DNA from: Aphelidium insulamus
Lineage: Eukaryota > Aphelidiomycota > Aphelidea > Aphelidiaceae
Assembly (NCBI GenBank): GCA_036784855.1
Contig: JAZDSV010000003.1
Location: 68,501-132,500, forward strand
Length of the DNA: 64,000 nt
Reading direction: 5' to 3'
Below the pieces are notes generated by a model. The model was given only the letters and a program-made list of their open reading frames with translations. It searched no databases and was not told the origin of the DNA. Made by a program: the position numbers and the translations under genes. Positions 34,201 to 46,588 of the stretch are shown in pieces. The stretch's first letter is position 1. Every line of letters starts with the position of its first letter.

Positions 34201-37200
34201 TGCGGATGCTCAGCGAAGAAACTCGAAATAAACTCGTCCCTTACTGAAAGTGTCAGCGGGCTAGAGGGAATGGTGAATCAGCGAGACGAAGAAATTGGTC
34301 GATTGTCGGACGAAATATTGCATCTTCAAAGTAAATTCAGGGACGCGAACGATGTCGTGACGGAATACTCGAAAATTATTTCGCAACTGGAGCAAGAAAA
34401 CTATCGTCAATTGCAAGTTATACAGACTAATCATGATACTGAAAAATCGGAGCTGATCAGTCAAATAAAAAAGAGGGATGAAGCGGCCAAAATAGCATCT
34501 CAACAAATTACCCATCTAAAAGACGATATCGAATTGCGCGAAGCTGAAATATTCCGTATACAGCTCGAACTTAATGATGCAAAAGCATCCTGTACCCAAT
34601 CGCACGATATCGTCGCGACTTCTATTGCTGCGGCCGAAAATAAGTTGTCGCTGTTTATGCAGCAGTTGCAAATTCATAACAATCGAATGGACGCTCTGGC
34701 AAATGCCATCGATTTGCGAAATGAACTGTTTGACATCACGAACGAGATTTCCAAGACAGCTGCTGCGGTGCATGATTTGCATAACGAGGTAGAAAACGAA
34801 AAAGGTCGAGAGGCGGCAGTGCTGTCTGAAAAGGATAGCAAAATACTGTTGCTTGAAGAGCGGCTGGCTGATGCCTCACGCGAATTCCTGTTGGTAGGCA
34901 AAGATTGATTATTCTGGAACCCAGCTAATAGCCATCAGCAACTTGACGACGCAAATCAGAAATACACCAGTCTTCTGGATAGAAACAATCACATTCAAGT
35001 AGAGAGCGAGAGGCGTCGAATAGGGCTACGGAATGCCGTTGACGTGATTTCGTCGATAAAGCATGAAATTTCAGGCGTCAATAGCTCCGTCCATGAGATG
35101 ATAAATGGATTCTACGCAGGTACGTAGACATACTATCAGGCATCACACATTAAATATTAGAACTTGACTCCTTTCGCCAAATCTTGCTTGCTATGGGTCA
35201 GGAAATTGTGGTAAAGACCTTCAAGAATGAGGCGTTGGAGGAGAAAACCCTAGGCCAAGCCAGCGTTATAAATGCAAGTATTTGCCGTGGTCCGAGTTTA
35301 TTCTCATGTTCATAGTCAATGATTGCCGGAAGGGATCAGCTGGTAGCTGAAATTACAGCTTTACGGGAATCGGAAGGCTCATCGTCTGTCCGGCTTCGTG
35401 ATTTTGAAAAGGTCTTTTGTATATTCTTTTCTTTTGTGTATTCTTATTTTCACTGAAAATTCAGGATATCGAGGATAAAAACGCTGAACTCGAAACATTG
35501 CGCTCTTCGATTCATTCGCTGAATCACGAGTTATCAACTGTTGCCCTACGTAAGGTTTTCGTGTGCAGCTAAATGACTCATCGTTTCAGAACTTGACCAA
35601 CAAAAGTCCCGAGCGGCCGAATTACTTCAGATGGTGGATAACAAAATGTCTATAATCAAGGAAAAAGACGAGGAATACAGTGCGACTGTCAACCGTTTCG
35701 AACTGGACATTAAGGTATGGATGTAATTGCGTTGCTTCGATATTAACCTCTATAGAATCTTTTATCCGAAAAAGAGACGTTGGAGCTGAAAATTTCAGAC
35801 TATGAATCCCGCATAACAACCGCGAACGACATGATTGTCGGTCAAAAATCCAAAATTAGTGTTCTTGTTCACGAAAAGGATGAATTAGAAAATACGACGA
35901 AGAAATTGGCCACTGAGCTTGAGCAAGACAGCAGCATTAAAGTAAATCTACACGACGAATGTGAACAGCTGCGTGCAGACAATGCGGCTCTTAAATTGCT
36001 GCGCGAGACGCTCGATCAAAAATTGAGTGAGACTTGCGCGGTAAGCACTGATGGAAGTATTGTGTGTGCTTATTCCTAGACATTAACGCGAGCACAAAAT
36101 GAATCAAGTGCTGCACAGTTGGAGATCACTCGGTTATTGGACGAAACGGGCGCTTTGAGAATAAAGTTGGATGAAAATGACGGAAAGCTTCGAGATGTGT
36201 TAGCTGAAGCATCGCTTCAAGCCGAGCGGACGCGGATCAATTTTGAAAAAGAAAGAAAAGATTACCAAGCGGAGACAACTGAAACAATGCTTGCGATGGA
36301 TAAGCAAATACAACTGTTGTCGGCGAGGGTTTTAGAAGACGCGCAGAAGTATGAGAAGCAACGGAAACAATTGATCCATCATATCGACTTGTTACAGGCG
36401 AAACGGCCCCAAAACGAATCATATGCGCAAACCGATGCTGAAAGGCAAACATTTGATCCTGAGGAGCTGGAAAGACTGCGCAAAGAGACTGAAAAATTGA
36501 GCGCCGAATTAAAGCGTTCTGTTAAAGCCGCGCATCACCAAGCCAAGGCGTCTAAGCGAATCACAAAGTTAGTACCGTCGCTTCATCGAGCATTAGCTGG
36601 CTAACTGTGGCAAATCAGGGAATTTACAGATTTGCAACAGGTGCTGTATCAAGTTCAAGAACAACTGGATCAAAAGGCCCTGAAATGTGACAAGCTGGTA
36701 GGCCTGTGGTCTCTGTGGTCAATCTCAGTGATGACAAAGTTAATCACATAGTCTGATAAACTGTCTCAATTAGTTGAAATTCAGCCACTGTTGAGTAAAG
36801 CGCAAACGGAGCTTAAAAAGCGCGAAGAAGAGATGCAATTGTTCAGCACTGAGCGCGCACGGTTGCAGAACGAAAACAAACTGTTGGTGGACGCCAAAAA
36901 TGAAGGTACGTTCATTTGAAATCAGCGGTCGCTTAAATGCATTGTAGGATATGTTACGTCTGAGCGTTTACGGCAAGAACTAATTGCGGAGAAGAGAAGA
37001 GTCAAGGAAATGCAGAGCAAGCTTGCCAAGGTCTCGCAGCAATCGACCAATGTATGCAGCCGTAATGAATATTGATACAAAACTAATTTCATAAGGCTAC
37101 TTCTACCGAGGACTCCACTCATCGAAAGTCAACTTTTGTTGATAGCCACGATAAAGAGAACGGCAGCGGTGTCAACTCCCGGCAGCGCCCCGAAAACAGA

Positions 37201-37224
37201 TCCGGAGAATGCAACCAACAGTAG
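31297..37224 (+). CDS. Kinesin-7 (CENP-E-like) motor with long coiled coil
   Basis: Twenty-five exons, 1585 aa, all phases joining. Exon 1 is 31297-31558; motor exons run to 32911. After a Pro-rich head the N-terminal motor shows [15 protein letters not shown]-loop [30 protein letters not shown], switch [20 protein letters not shown], switch [20 protein letters not shown], and [23 protein letters not shown], all close to CENP-E. The remaining ~1150 residues are almost pure coiled coil, ending in a short Ser/Arg tail without a CAAX box. Role: plus-end motor in chromosome congression. GC donors at 31559, 33223 and 35274. One junction is uncertain: frame changes near 34187-34256, modelled as a 70-bp GT-AG intron; a 46-bp GC-AG intron (34172-34217) would also work. 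Confidence 0.9.
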
Positions 37225-37331
37225 CCAATATAAATATCCTTGCTCGGTGATTGGTCAACCGCTCAAGGGGTAAAAGTTTGCCGCATTTAAACGAAATGTC
37301 TTTTCCATTCTTTCCAGCTTTCACTTTTGCA

Positions 37332-39554
37332 ATGACTACCGAGGACCTTGCAATCGCGCCTCCAGCTCCGGCTGATGCGCTTAACCTTCCGCCACCGCCA
37401 CTTCCTGCGCCGCTAGTAGTTGGTGACGCGCCGGCATTGGCTTCATACGCCGATCTGGTTGCGCAAGAAGCATCCAGTTGCGTACCATTCTCCCAGCTTC
37501 CCGATCCGAGCGCTACCTCTGTTCATGCCTTCCCGGCCAGCGAGAGATTTGCATTCGTGGCCCATGTCAACAAGGTGCTGAGTGAACAGCCGGACCTGGC
37601 AGGAAAGCTTCCGATTAATCCCACGTCGGATGCCATCTTTGACGCGGTGAAGGACGGCGTCCTGCTCTGGTAAGCGTTTACACATTCTTCTATATGATCT
37701 TGTGAAGCTAATTCTTGAAGCAAGCTTATTAATTGGTCTGTGCCGCGAACAATTGACGAGAACAAGATAACCAAGAATTTCCGTGATGAAAAGAGTAAAA
37801 TGTACCATCAGATCACAAACCACAATCTTTGCATCGCCGGAGCCAAAAAAATCGGAGCAATAGTAATTAATTTAGGTGCCGAAGATCTACTTGAGGGCAA
37901 GGTATGTATGTCGCCTGTACAAAAAACTCGTCACAAGCTTATTGCGATAGCCATACCTGGTATTCGGCCTGCTTTGGCAAATCATCAAGATTGGCTTGCT
38001 GAAGGAGGTATCGGTGGAAAAGCACCCGGAATTGCTTCAACTGCGGGAAGGTGAGGAAGATTTATCTAATCTGCCGCCAGAAGACTTGCTCCTCAAATGG
38101 TTCAACTACCATCTCAAGACGGTTGATGGCATGGACCAAGTGGGAAATTTTACGGCCGATATCACGGTGCGCAGTGGTTGTAGTCTACATCGACTAGTTA
38201 TTATAATGGTTATGTAGGATTCGACTGCATACATTCACCTGATGCATCGCATGGCGCCGGAAGTTTGCACACTGGAAGCGCTGCAGGAGCCCGACAAGGT
38301 CAAACGCGCCGAGCTCATGCTGGCCAACGCGGAAAAGCTGGGCTGCCGCACATTTGTCACCCCCGAGGACGTTGTTGCCGTAAGTGATTAATGTGAACTG
38401 ACATTCTGTGTATGCTGATATCACGCAGGGCAATGAGAAATTGAATCTCGCCTTTGTGGCCAACATGTTTAGCAAACACACTGGTATCGCGCCGATTACC
38501 GTGACCAAGGAGCTGGAAGAAGAGAATGCGCAGCTCAAGACCGATAATGAATCGCTGCGAGAGACGGTTGATGCGCTGGAACGCAAGATCAAATATGTAT
38601 GTGCAAATATTAATCGAATGTCTGCAACACTTTACTCATCCGTTGTGTATATAGGTGCTGCAGGAGAAGGCGTCCAAGGAAACTGAGGTGGAATCTCTGA
38701 CGGCCGAGACCGCTCGCCTCTCAAAGCTCGTAGACCAGAGCACTTTTGAGCGTGAGGAGCTGGCGCTCAAGGTGCACAACATATTTGCCGTCAACGAGAA
38801 GCTTCAGGAGCAAATAGCAGAGATCAGCTCCGAGAAGAAGGAAGTGGAGCAGTCGAAACAGCAGCTCTCTGCCAAGTACCAAAGCGTCTTGCAAAGCCTC
38901 ACCGCGACCACAAATGAGTTGCAAAAGGAACGAATTCATCTGGAGACGTCGGAATTTTGCGGCGCGTCACTGGCCAATGACCTGGAGGAGCTGCGGTCTC
39001 GGCACGAAAAGATGGAGTACCTCATCGAGCACTTGAAGTTGGAGCGCATGCGGAGTGAAATGCACGTCGAACGCCTGCGAATTCTCTACAACTCTTTTGG
39101 CTCCACCGAGGAGCTGTGCCAGGCAATCTACAAGTCCCTCGCACTGGACAGTATCGCAGTCGGCGCGTCCAAAGTTGGCTACCTGACCAAGAAGGCACGG
39201 AATGGCAGCAGCTGGAAGTACCGCTTCTTTGTGCTGCGCGACAACTTTCTCTTCTACTACAAGTCAGACAAGGATGTGAAGGCTGCGCCGAGTGGAGCGA
39301 TTCGTGTGGACGACGCTGTACTGCGGTTCGCCGAGAACCCGACGCGCAAGGACCTGAAGGACCAGTGGCTGCTGTGCATCGAGGTGCCAAACAACAACGA
39401 ATCGTCCAAGCAACTGTCGTTTTATATCGCCGGCGAGGACCACGAGCTGGAGGGATGGAAGTCGCAGATTCAGACGGCTGCCGGGTGGTGGACAAAGAAG
39501 TCGAGCTTCTCCACCATCAAGAGTCGCACCGCCAAGCTTGCCTCCTTTTCGTGA
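37332..39554 (+). CDS. Fimbrin-type tandem calponin-homology protein with coiled coil and PH domain
   Basis: Six exons: 37332-37669, 37721-37901, 37951-38166, 38218-38379, 38429-38596, 38655-39554; 654 aa. Pro/Ala-rich head, then a plastin-like CH1 (FVAHVNKVLSEQPDL, DAIFDAVKDGVLLWCKLINWSVP, NHNLCIAGAKKIGAIVINLGAEDL, YLVFGLLWQIIKIGLL) and CH2 ([59 protein letters not shown]). About 200 residues of coiled coil follow, then a PH domain (SKVGYLTKKARNGSSWKYRFFVLRDNFLFYYKS to LEGWKSQIQTA). This corresponds to only the first actin-binding module of fimbrin; EF hands and the second module are absent. Inferred role: actin binding tethered to phosphoinositide membrane. All introns GT-AG. Confidence 0.88.
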
Positions 39555-39697
39555 GCCGTCGATATTATTCTGTTTTGCACCACCAGTTGCTTCATCGCGC
39601 AGTCCTTTAAGAATATATTCTTCGCAGATACAAATTTTATACTTGTACGTCTTAATAGATGTAGAGCTGTGTATATCAAGTCACTGGTCACTGTTCC

Positions 39698-42101
39698 ATG
39701 GCAGACACAGGCAGGCGTGGCAGCTTGGACAATGTGCCGCGGCGCTAATGCTCTCTGGCAGACGTGGCCGAGGAATTTTTGAAAAGGTTTTGTGGCTGCG
39801 GCGGTGCGGCCAGTGCTGCTGACGGGACTGCGCTCTCGTCCACGCAGCACACGTCCATCAATGCGGAGTGTGTAGTACATAGCCAGTCGTGTCCCCCTAC
39901 GCTCACTCAGCTCAGCTTCATGCTATTCATGGACTTTGCGCCCAAGTTGGCTCTGCGCCTGCTGGAATCGCCGCTAGAGGTGATGCAGCTGGTGCAGACC
40001 GCTGCTGCCAAAGTGCTTCGTGCGAACCATTCCCGCGATCATCACGTGCGGTTCTTCCGGCTGCCATCGGCCGTGCCAGAACTGGTTACGGGAAACATTC
40101 CGCGCTGTGGCAGCGCTGGCCGTCTCATCTCTATTCACGGCACAGTCACGCGTGCTGGCGCCCTAAAAACATTTGAAGCCGGGAGAGGTTTTGTGTGCGT
40201 CGAGTGCAACAAGGAGACCAGCGTGCCGTACAATGTTCTCACCGGCGACTATCCCAAACCGCTAAAGTGCCCGCAACCAATGCAAACAGGGCGTCCGTGC
40301 GGCGGCACAAAGTTCAAAGAGAGCCAGAGTGCTGGTTGCTCAGGATACCGTGACGCGCAAGAAATTCGCCTGCAAGAACAAGTGGACCAGCTGGAGATGG
40401 GAAAAGTGCCGCAGTCCATTACGGCTGTTCTGCACGACGACCTGGCCGATCGGTGCAAAGCCGGTGATACCGTGGCCATAACGCAAGTGCAAGTTTTTAT
40501 ACGCACATGCTTAACAATTACTTTAGCGGAATGCTAAGGAACCGGTGGCGGCCGCTGTCCAAGGGCGAAAAGTGTGACACGGAGCTGTTTGTGGAGGGAA
40601 ACCACATTAGTGTGGACGATCACACTTGCTCGCACTCGATACTGGACGACCAGACACGCGCAGAGTTTGAGCGTTACTGGGGCGAGTATTCCAGCAACCC
40701 CCTTGCAGGTTTGTCTATTACGTTGTATGGCATATCAGTTTACTTTTGACTGCCAAGGGCGCGACAAAATATTGACCGGATTCTGTCCATCCGTGTATGG
40801 CATGTACACCATTAAGCTGAGTGTTATGCTCGTGCTAATTGGCGGTGTGCGAACCGTGCGCTCCGGTACCAAAGTTCGGGGAGAGTCGCACATTTTATTG
40901 GTTGGAGACCCTGGTATGATCACTACGATACAGTCACGTCGTAGTCTCAAGTTAATGGCGCTTCATAGGCACCGGCAAGAGCCAGTTTCTCAAATTTGCC
41001 ACCAAGCTAGTTCCTCGGTCTGTATTCACTACTGGAATCGGTTCCACCAGTGCAGGGTCAGTGATACTGATCATTAATCTTAAATGCACTCTATCAATCG
41101 TCCAGGCTTACGTGCGCTGCTTCTAAAGACTCTGGGGAGTGGCAGTTGGAAGCGGCAAGTTCCATATTTACCGCAAGTTACCTGATTCACCTTCAGGGAG
41201 CTTTGGTGCTGGCCGATGGTGCTCTGTGCTGCATTGATGAATTTGGAAGCATCAGGGAGCACGACAAGACGGCCATTCATGAAGCAATGGAGCAACAGAC
41301 ACTCAGTGTCGCCAAGGTGCGTCTATATTCATGCATCATAGCGATTGTTGATCTGTGAGGCGGGCATGGTATGCAAACTGAATACTCGCTGCTCCATACT
41401 GGCTGCCACGAATCCAAAAGGCAATTTTGATAAAACCCAAAGCATAGAAGTCAATGTGAATTTGGCAAGCCCGCTCTTGAGCCGTTTCGACCTGATATTC
41501 GTGCTGCTGGACACTAGAAGTGAAAAGTGGGACAAGTACGTTAAAATATTCCGTGTCCATCGCTTCAATTTATTCACAGGATATTGTCTTCGTTTATATT
41601 GAACGAGGAAATCAAACGTCAGGCAAACGACTCGGCCACTCAGCAGGCTGCCCCATTCTGGTCAGTGGAAAAGTTGAAGCTGTACATCGCACACTGCAAG
41701 TCTCTGCAACCAAAAATGACCAGGCCGGCGGAGAGGTTGCTGTCCGTGTACTATCAGCGACAGCGCGGAACCGATCAATCCAATTCAGTCCGCACAACAA
41801 TCCGCATGCTGGAAAGTCTGGTTCGACTCAGTCAATCTCACGCCCGGTTGATGATGCGGTCCACAGTCCGTTTGCTGGACGCAGCTATGGCTGTCTACCT
41901 CATGGAATCTTCTGTTCTCGGCACATCGCTGCTGAGCCTCAACACCGTGGAGTCGCTTCATACGACATTCCCTGCGGACCCCGATCTTGCATTCACGCTT
42001 ATACGTACGTTTTTGTCTAATCAGTGCTACGGTGAGCTTAATATTGAGTAGAGGACGCGCTGCTCAAGGAACTTGGATTATCGGAGCTCCAGGATGAGTA
42101 A
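39698..42101 (+). CDS. MCM9: MCM9 helicase
   Basis: Ten exons: 39698-39716, 39762-40482, 40527-40708, 40758-40913, 40969-41056, 41106-41154, 41197-41316, 41360-41535, 41580-42004, 42052-42101; 661 aa. Zinc-binding Cys pairs (CVEC and later CPQ.....C) precede [18 protein letters not shown]+ motifs: Walker [44 protein letters not shown] (Walker B), [44 protein letters not shown], arginine region [14 protein letters not shown] and [10 protein letters not shown]. The ending matches the helicase core of MCM9 without a long tail. Role: repair of crosslinks and stalled forks with MCM8. Two GC-AG introns, 40483-40526 and 41155-41196, are fixed by homology (AIT-GMLRNRW; EA-GALVLAD). Confidence 0.95.
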
Positions 42102-42119
42102 CCGGCACATAAAGCAAAA

Positions 42120-44180
42120 TTATCTATGCCTAGTCTTTTTCCTCGCGAGGAATCGCTGCATTATACCGGCATCGCCGTGTGGCGTTCGTGCAGGAGCTTG
42201 AACAGCCGGAGTTTCGCTGTCACGTGTGAGCGATATATGCAACGGTAAATGATCCTCACCTTATTATCTGAATGTCATCGGAACTGGCATCTGCGGCGGC
42301 ATCTTGTTTCTTTAGACACTCGTCCTAATGCAACTGTAAACATGGATATTTAAGATAGCAACAACACGGACTATGTGGGTGTTGACTGCAGTGTTGTTGT
42401 CGGCAGCTACTGGCAATTGCCTGTCGCATATCGGACATTGAAATGATGGAGTAGCATCGGCAGCACTTTCAGCATCACTTTCGTCATCGCTGAGTTCAAT
42501 GCACTGAGCGGCTGCAGGGGATTTGAAAAATTGTGCAATCGTAGGCTGGTTGATCTGCTCGGCAGATTTCGGGAATCCAGATATACGCAGGCCCATAAGG
42601 CGGAGCTGTACGGGGAGCTCGGCGTCAAGCAGCTAGCAGCCAGTGTTGATGTCATCGCAATCGTAACATTAAAGCTACTTACCGGCAACGCAGTATTATA
42701 GAGGTCGCTCTGCGATGAAATGAAGCGCGTAAGTGACTTTGACCGAGACTTTATCTCGAAATCAACCGTTTTCAACTTGAGAGTAATCGTGCGGCCCTGC
42801 CAAAGTACAATTAATCGACGATATCATATACAAAACTTGCCTTCAAGTTCTCCTTGTGCAAATCGGCCTCCAGATGTACGGCTAATTCATGGAGCTTATC
42901 ACGAAGCAATTGTTGTTGCGACATGGCAGGAAATGTTCGCTCAACAGACATGCTTTTCCGAGTCCACTCCACGCCAACTGCAGTGGAGGCGATGCCCAGG
43001 GAAGCGCGGGCCAGAAAGTCAAACATGGTGACCGAGAACAGCTCGTACAGGTATTCGAGATGTGTGGAAATATCCTTACAGGTCTCAATGCCGATGCCGG
43101 CCAGAATACGCTCGGTCACTTTGCCAATTCCAGAGATCTTGCGCACGGGCAACACATTGATATATTCCATTATGGCGTCGCGGTCATTAGGCAGCGCGAA
43201 TTGACCTGTGCAATCATATTACTGTTTGTCAAACAGATATGATATCGCATAGAGCGTACCGTTCGGTTTGTTGACGTCGGAACAGACCTTAAGAAAGTCA
43301 ATGAAAGCATTTTAGGCAGCACTGGCACAAACCTTGGCCAAGAGACGGTTGGCGCCAACGCCCGCACTGGCAGTCAACTTGGTCGCTGCGTGTATCTTGC
43401 CCCGTATCTCCTGTGGACACCGCTATTAATCTGCACAAGGAAGACACTGCTCTCTAACCTCGACAACTTGTTCCCGGTCACGCCCGGTGCGCGCACAATA
43501 CTCTGTCAAGTCCAAGTAGGCCTCGTCCAGACTCATCATGTCGAATGAAGCGTCATACTCGCCAAACACGGCCTGTGCCTGACGCGACGCCTCCCGATAC
43601 CGGTCAAAGTGCAGCGGCACCACCACCAGCTGCGGACACAACTGTTTCGCGATCCAGCCGGGCATGGCGGCCCGCACCCCAAACTTGCGCGCCTCTACGT
43701 TTATATGTGTGTGTCATTTACAGACTCCATGGATATCTCTCCCGTATGTATGTACAACATACCGTAGTTGGCGGTGGAGAGCATGGACATGCCGCCAACC
43801 GCGACGGGCTTGCCGGCAAGCGACGGATCGTCCCGCATCTCCACCGCGGCGTAGAACGCATCCATGTCCACGTGCACAATGTGCCGGCTGAGATCCCGCG
43901 TGGCCTCGAGCTGCTGCATGCGCGCACGCACCACCCGCCGCAGCTCGCTGGACACACCGCCACCGCCACGGCGCCGCATGGCATCGAACCGCTGCTTCAG
44001 CTCGGCCACGCGCGCCTCCGTCTTGGCGGCCTTGCGCTGCTCATTGGCAAAGTAGCGCGAGTCCTTGCTGAGTGCGTAGATGCGGTCCATCACGGCGCTG
44101 GCGTCTGCCGGCACCAGACCGGCCTTTGTGGAGCCGGTGCTGAGGCGGTACAGCGCTGCCGAGGAGTCGGCGGCGGCCAT
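42120..44180 (-). CDS. POLK: DNA polymerase kappa (Y family)
   Basis: Nine exons: 44180-43763, 43694-43459, 43410-43333, 43287-43260, 43205-42841, 42796-42683, 42632-42372, 42324-42260, 42216-42120; 553 aa. N-clasp helix region, then [66 protein letters not shown] (catalytic Asp/Glu), [40 protein letters not shown] (HhH) and [10 protein letters not shown]. After the little finger comes a canonical PIP box QPTIAQFFK, then one UBZ zinc finger (CPICDRQL ... HIDECL). Animal Pol kappa has two UBZ fingers; here one. It performs translesion synthesis past bulky minor-groove adducts, recruited by PCNA and ubiquitin. Intron 5 (42797-42840) is GC-AG (AAG|GCAAGT). Confidence 0.95.
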
Positions 44181-44196
44181 TTGCACACACAACTGT

Positions 44197-44701
44197 CTAT
44201 TTATTACTGCTACCGCTGCCGGAGGCGGAGGAGGAGGAAAAGATGCCGGGCAGACGCCGTTTGAACATGTTGGCGGCCGCGGTGGCTGCAGCGCGTCCCG
44301 GACTGCCGTCGCCACTTGAGCGGCCGGCGGAGGACGAGTGCTGGGCAGATGCCGTGGACAGGTGGTGCTCTCCGGCGCCGCCTCCACGCCGTAATTGCTG
44401 CTGTTGCCGCTCCAAGTTGGCAATGTACGTGTCCAGCACGGCATTGTCCGCCGCCAGCTGTGCGTGCTGTTGCTGTGCCGCCAAGACGCGCGCGTGTGCA
44501 TCTATGAAGGTCACGTGTGGAGTGTGCAGTATAAAGTGTGCAGATGTGTACGTACACGTGTACTCACACGTACAAGCACAAGGCACACACACACACACAC
44601 ACACACACACCTCACCAACCTGCCAGCTGTGCCTGCACGTTCAGCACCTGTTGCACCGCGGCGGCAGATTGTTGCGAATCGCCGCCTCCGCTCCGGCTCA
44701 T
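44197..44701 (-). CDS. Short coiled-coil protein (SCOC/Slo1-like)
   Basis: Two exons, 44701-44620 and 44501-44197; 128 aa. A Gln/Ala-rich heptad region contains [41 protein letters not shown], matching the SCOC pattern (LK.EN.VL..YI.NL). The C-terminal half is Ser/Gly/Ala-rich with a basic MFKRRLPG patch. SCOC proteins bind Arl1-type GTPases and FEZ1 at Golgi and regulate autophagy. The 118-bp intron holds an (AC)n microsatellite (44583-44610). Its stop codon lies only 16 bp before the Pol kappa start on the same strand. Confidence 0.7.
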
Positions 44702-45470
44702 TGCGCGCGCGCGTGCAAGCTGAAACGGAAGATTCAACAATGCGGAAATACCAACAAGTCTTATTGAGCGTCATCTATCTATAGTTTGCGTGGCTTGAGA
44801 CATTTATATGAACCGGTGCCTATAGATTCTGAGGTGGTTCGCTCTCATCCATCGTAATTAGTACCAAAGAATATTATGCACGTGGCAAGCCTTCGCACAA
44901 TCTATGTACTCAGCTGGCAATGTGGAGTGTTCTTATTGTAATCAGCACGCTAAGCCGAATGATGTTGCTGTTCGGCGTCTCAATATAAATTGACGTTCAG
45001 ATCAGCCATGATGCATTCCGGGGCTGTTGACTGCCGTTAACTATAATTGAACTTTATATTGAGTTTTAAGTAATAGTAAGCGTGATGAATATTGATTGCC
45101 GTTGACTATAAGTGAACTTTAAATTAAGTTTTAAGTATACGTAAGTATGATATATTCTTATAGTGAGGTTTAGCCTTTCTTTCATCATTGTCAATGACCC
45201 ACGAAAGACGTCAATGGTTTAGAATTCTGATGCGTCCCTGACTGTGCAGCCAATATATTGTTCATAACGTACAGTATCTGCCGAGATGACCTCTTATATC
45301 ATGTGTTCCTTTCCGCCAGTGTGCACGCTGAATGATATAGCAAGTACGTATGTGCAAGCAGAGAAAGCACATGTGCAATGGCAACCTGAAGAGAGACGCC
45401 TCTGATTGGTCCGTGTAATGTATGGAAGCTTCAAGGGTTCGCTGCTGTCTGATTGTAGCTGTCCATAATC
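44702..45470. repeat. Intergenic with an imperfect ~63-bp direct repeat
   Basis: 769 bp between divergent SCOC and ribophorin II. An AT-rich segment beginning ttgactgccgttaactata at 45027 recurs, diverged, from 45092 (ttgattgccgttgactata), offset 65 bp. An inverted CCAAT motif (ATTGG) is at 45405-45409, 62 bp before the ribophorin ATG. Nothing else recognised. Confidence 0.6.
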
Positions 45471-46588
45471 ATGCACGGCTGCACATTGCTCGCAGTGCTG
45501 TGTCTGGCGGCACTCTGCTGCATTGGTGGGGTGCATGGTGCTGCCTCTTCATCGGCTCTCAATGATCTGGTGACTGCTCCCATGCGCGTCGAGTATCTGT
45601 TCGCCGGTGGACAGCTGGCCGAAGAGTAAGTTGAGACTGCCCACTCCTGCCATCTTTCCCTCACACGAACACATTCACACATTCACGCACACTCACTCAC
45701 TCAGATCCGTCGACCCTGGCAAGCGCATGATGGCCGTCGACCCGCCAAAGCTGAGCACAGCGGCCGTGTTCAACGACGAGACGGTCAAGGTGATCTCCAT
45801 GTTCATGGCCGGCAAGGATGTGCACAATGCCTTCGCCGTGTTCCAGTCGGCCAACCGTTCCAACACCGTGGTACCGGCCACCAGTGTCTTGCTCACCCGC
45901 TCCTCCGACGCCGTCTACTCTGCATCTCTGGTATGGCATTGGTATCTACAATTATACACTCTCATCATTTTACTGCGCAGACTGTGGGAGATATTAAGCG
46001 CGCCGGCCACGAGAGCGGGCGCTACATGCACGGAGTGTACGCACTCACGCTGTACATATCTGATGGAGCGTCCAATAATGCCGTGTGGCCCGTCGGCTCC
46101 TTTGACTTTGGTCGCACCACCCGCAAACCCGGCCAGTACGCCACCGCCACCAAGTTGCAATCGGAGCAAGTCATATACGACCCGCTGGAAGAGATCCATC
46201 ATGTATTCCGCCAGGAAGAGAAGCAGCCGTACGCCATATTGTCCATATTCTTTGCCGTAGCCGTGCTGGCCCCGTGGGCATTCCTTGTGCGCTCGGTGAG
46301 CATCGTGCCTTGCAACAAACCTGTTTGAACCTTTCCTCATTATCTTTACAGTGGCGCGAGCTGGGCGTGAATTTTGACGGCTTAACCAAGTTATCCGCGG
46401 ATGCTGCAATGCCGGCATACTTGTTCTTTGCGGCGTTGGCAGCATTCATTCTGTGCCTGTTTGCCTACTGGGTCAAGTGGACCATATTCCAGCTGGGTGC
46501 CGTGGTGCCCTTTATTGGCCTGGTGCTGGCATTCCAGGGCAGGCGCATGCTGAGCGATCTGATGGCCGCTCGCAAGGCTGCACCGTAG
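45471..46588 (+). CDS. RPN2: Oligosaccharyltransferase subunit ribophorin II / Swp1
   Basis: Four exons: 45471-45625, 45705-45930, 45981-46295, 46352-46588; 310 aa, close to yeast Swp1 rather than the ~630-residue animal RPN2. An N-terminal signal peptide (LLAVLCLAALCCIGGVHG) is followed by a luminal beta domain (PPKLSTAAVFNDETVKVISMF, FQSANRSNTVVPA, GRYMHGVYALTLYISD). Three C-terminal membrane spans follow (AILSIFFAVAVLAPWAFLV, AYLFFAALAAFILCLFAYW, FQLGAVVPFIGLVLAF), the family signature. It is part of the ER complex that transfers glycans to Asn. Confidence 0.88.

Noticed and set aside
40483-40536. Alternative 54-bp version of the first GC-AG intron of MCM9
   Set aside because: The acceptor at 40526 keeps GMLRNRW aligned without a gap; the later acceptor at 40536 would delete four conserved-position residues.
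39764-40537. MCM9 starting at a GTG codon at 39764
   Set aside because: A 45-bp GT-AG intron (39717-39761) joins an ATG exon at 39698 in the correct phase.
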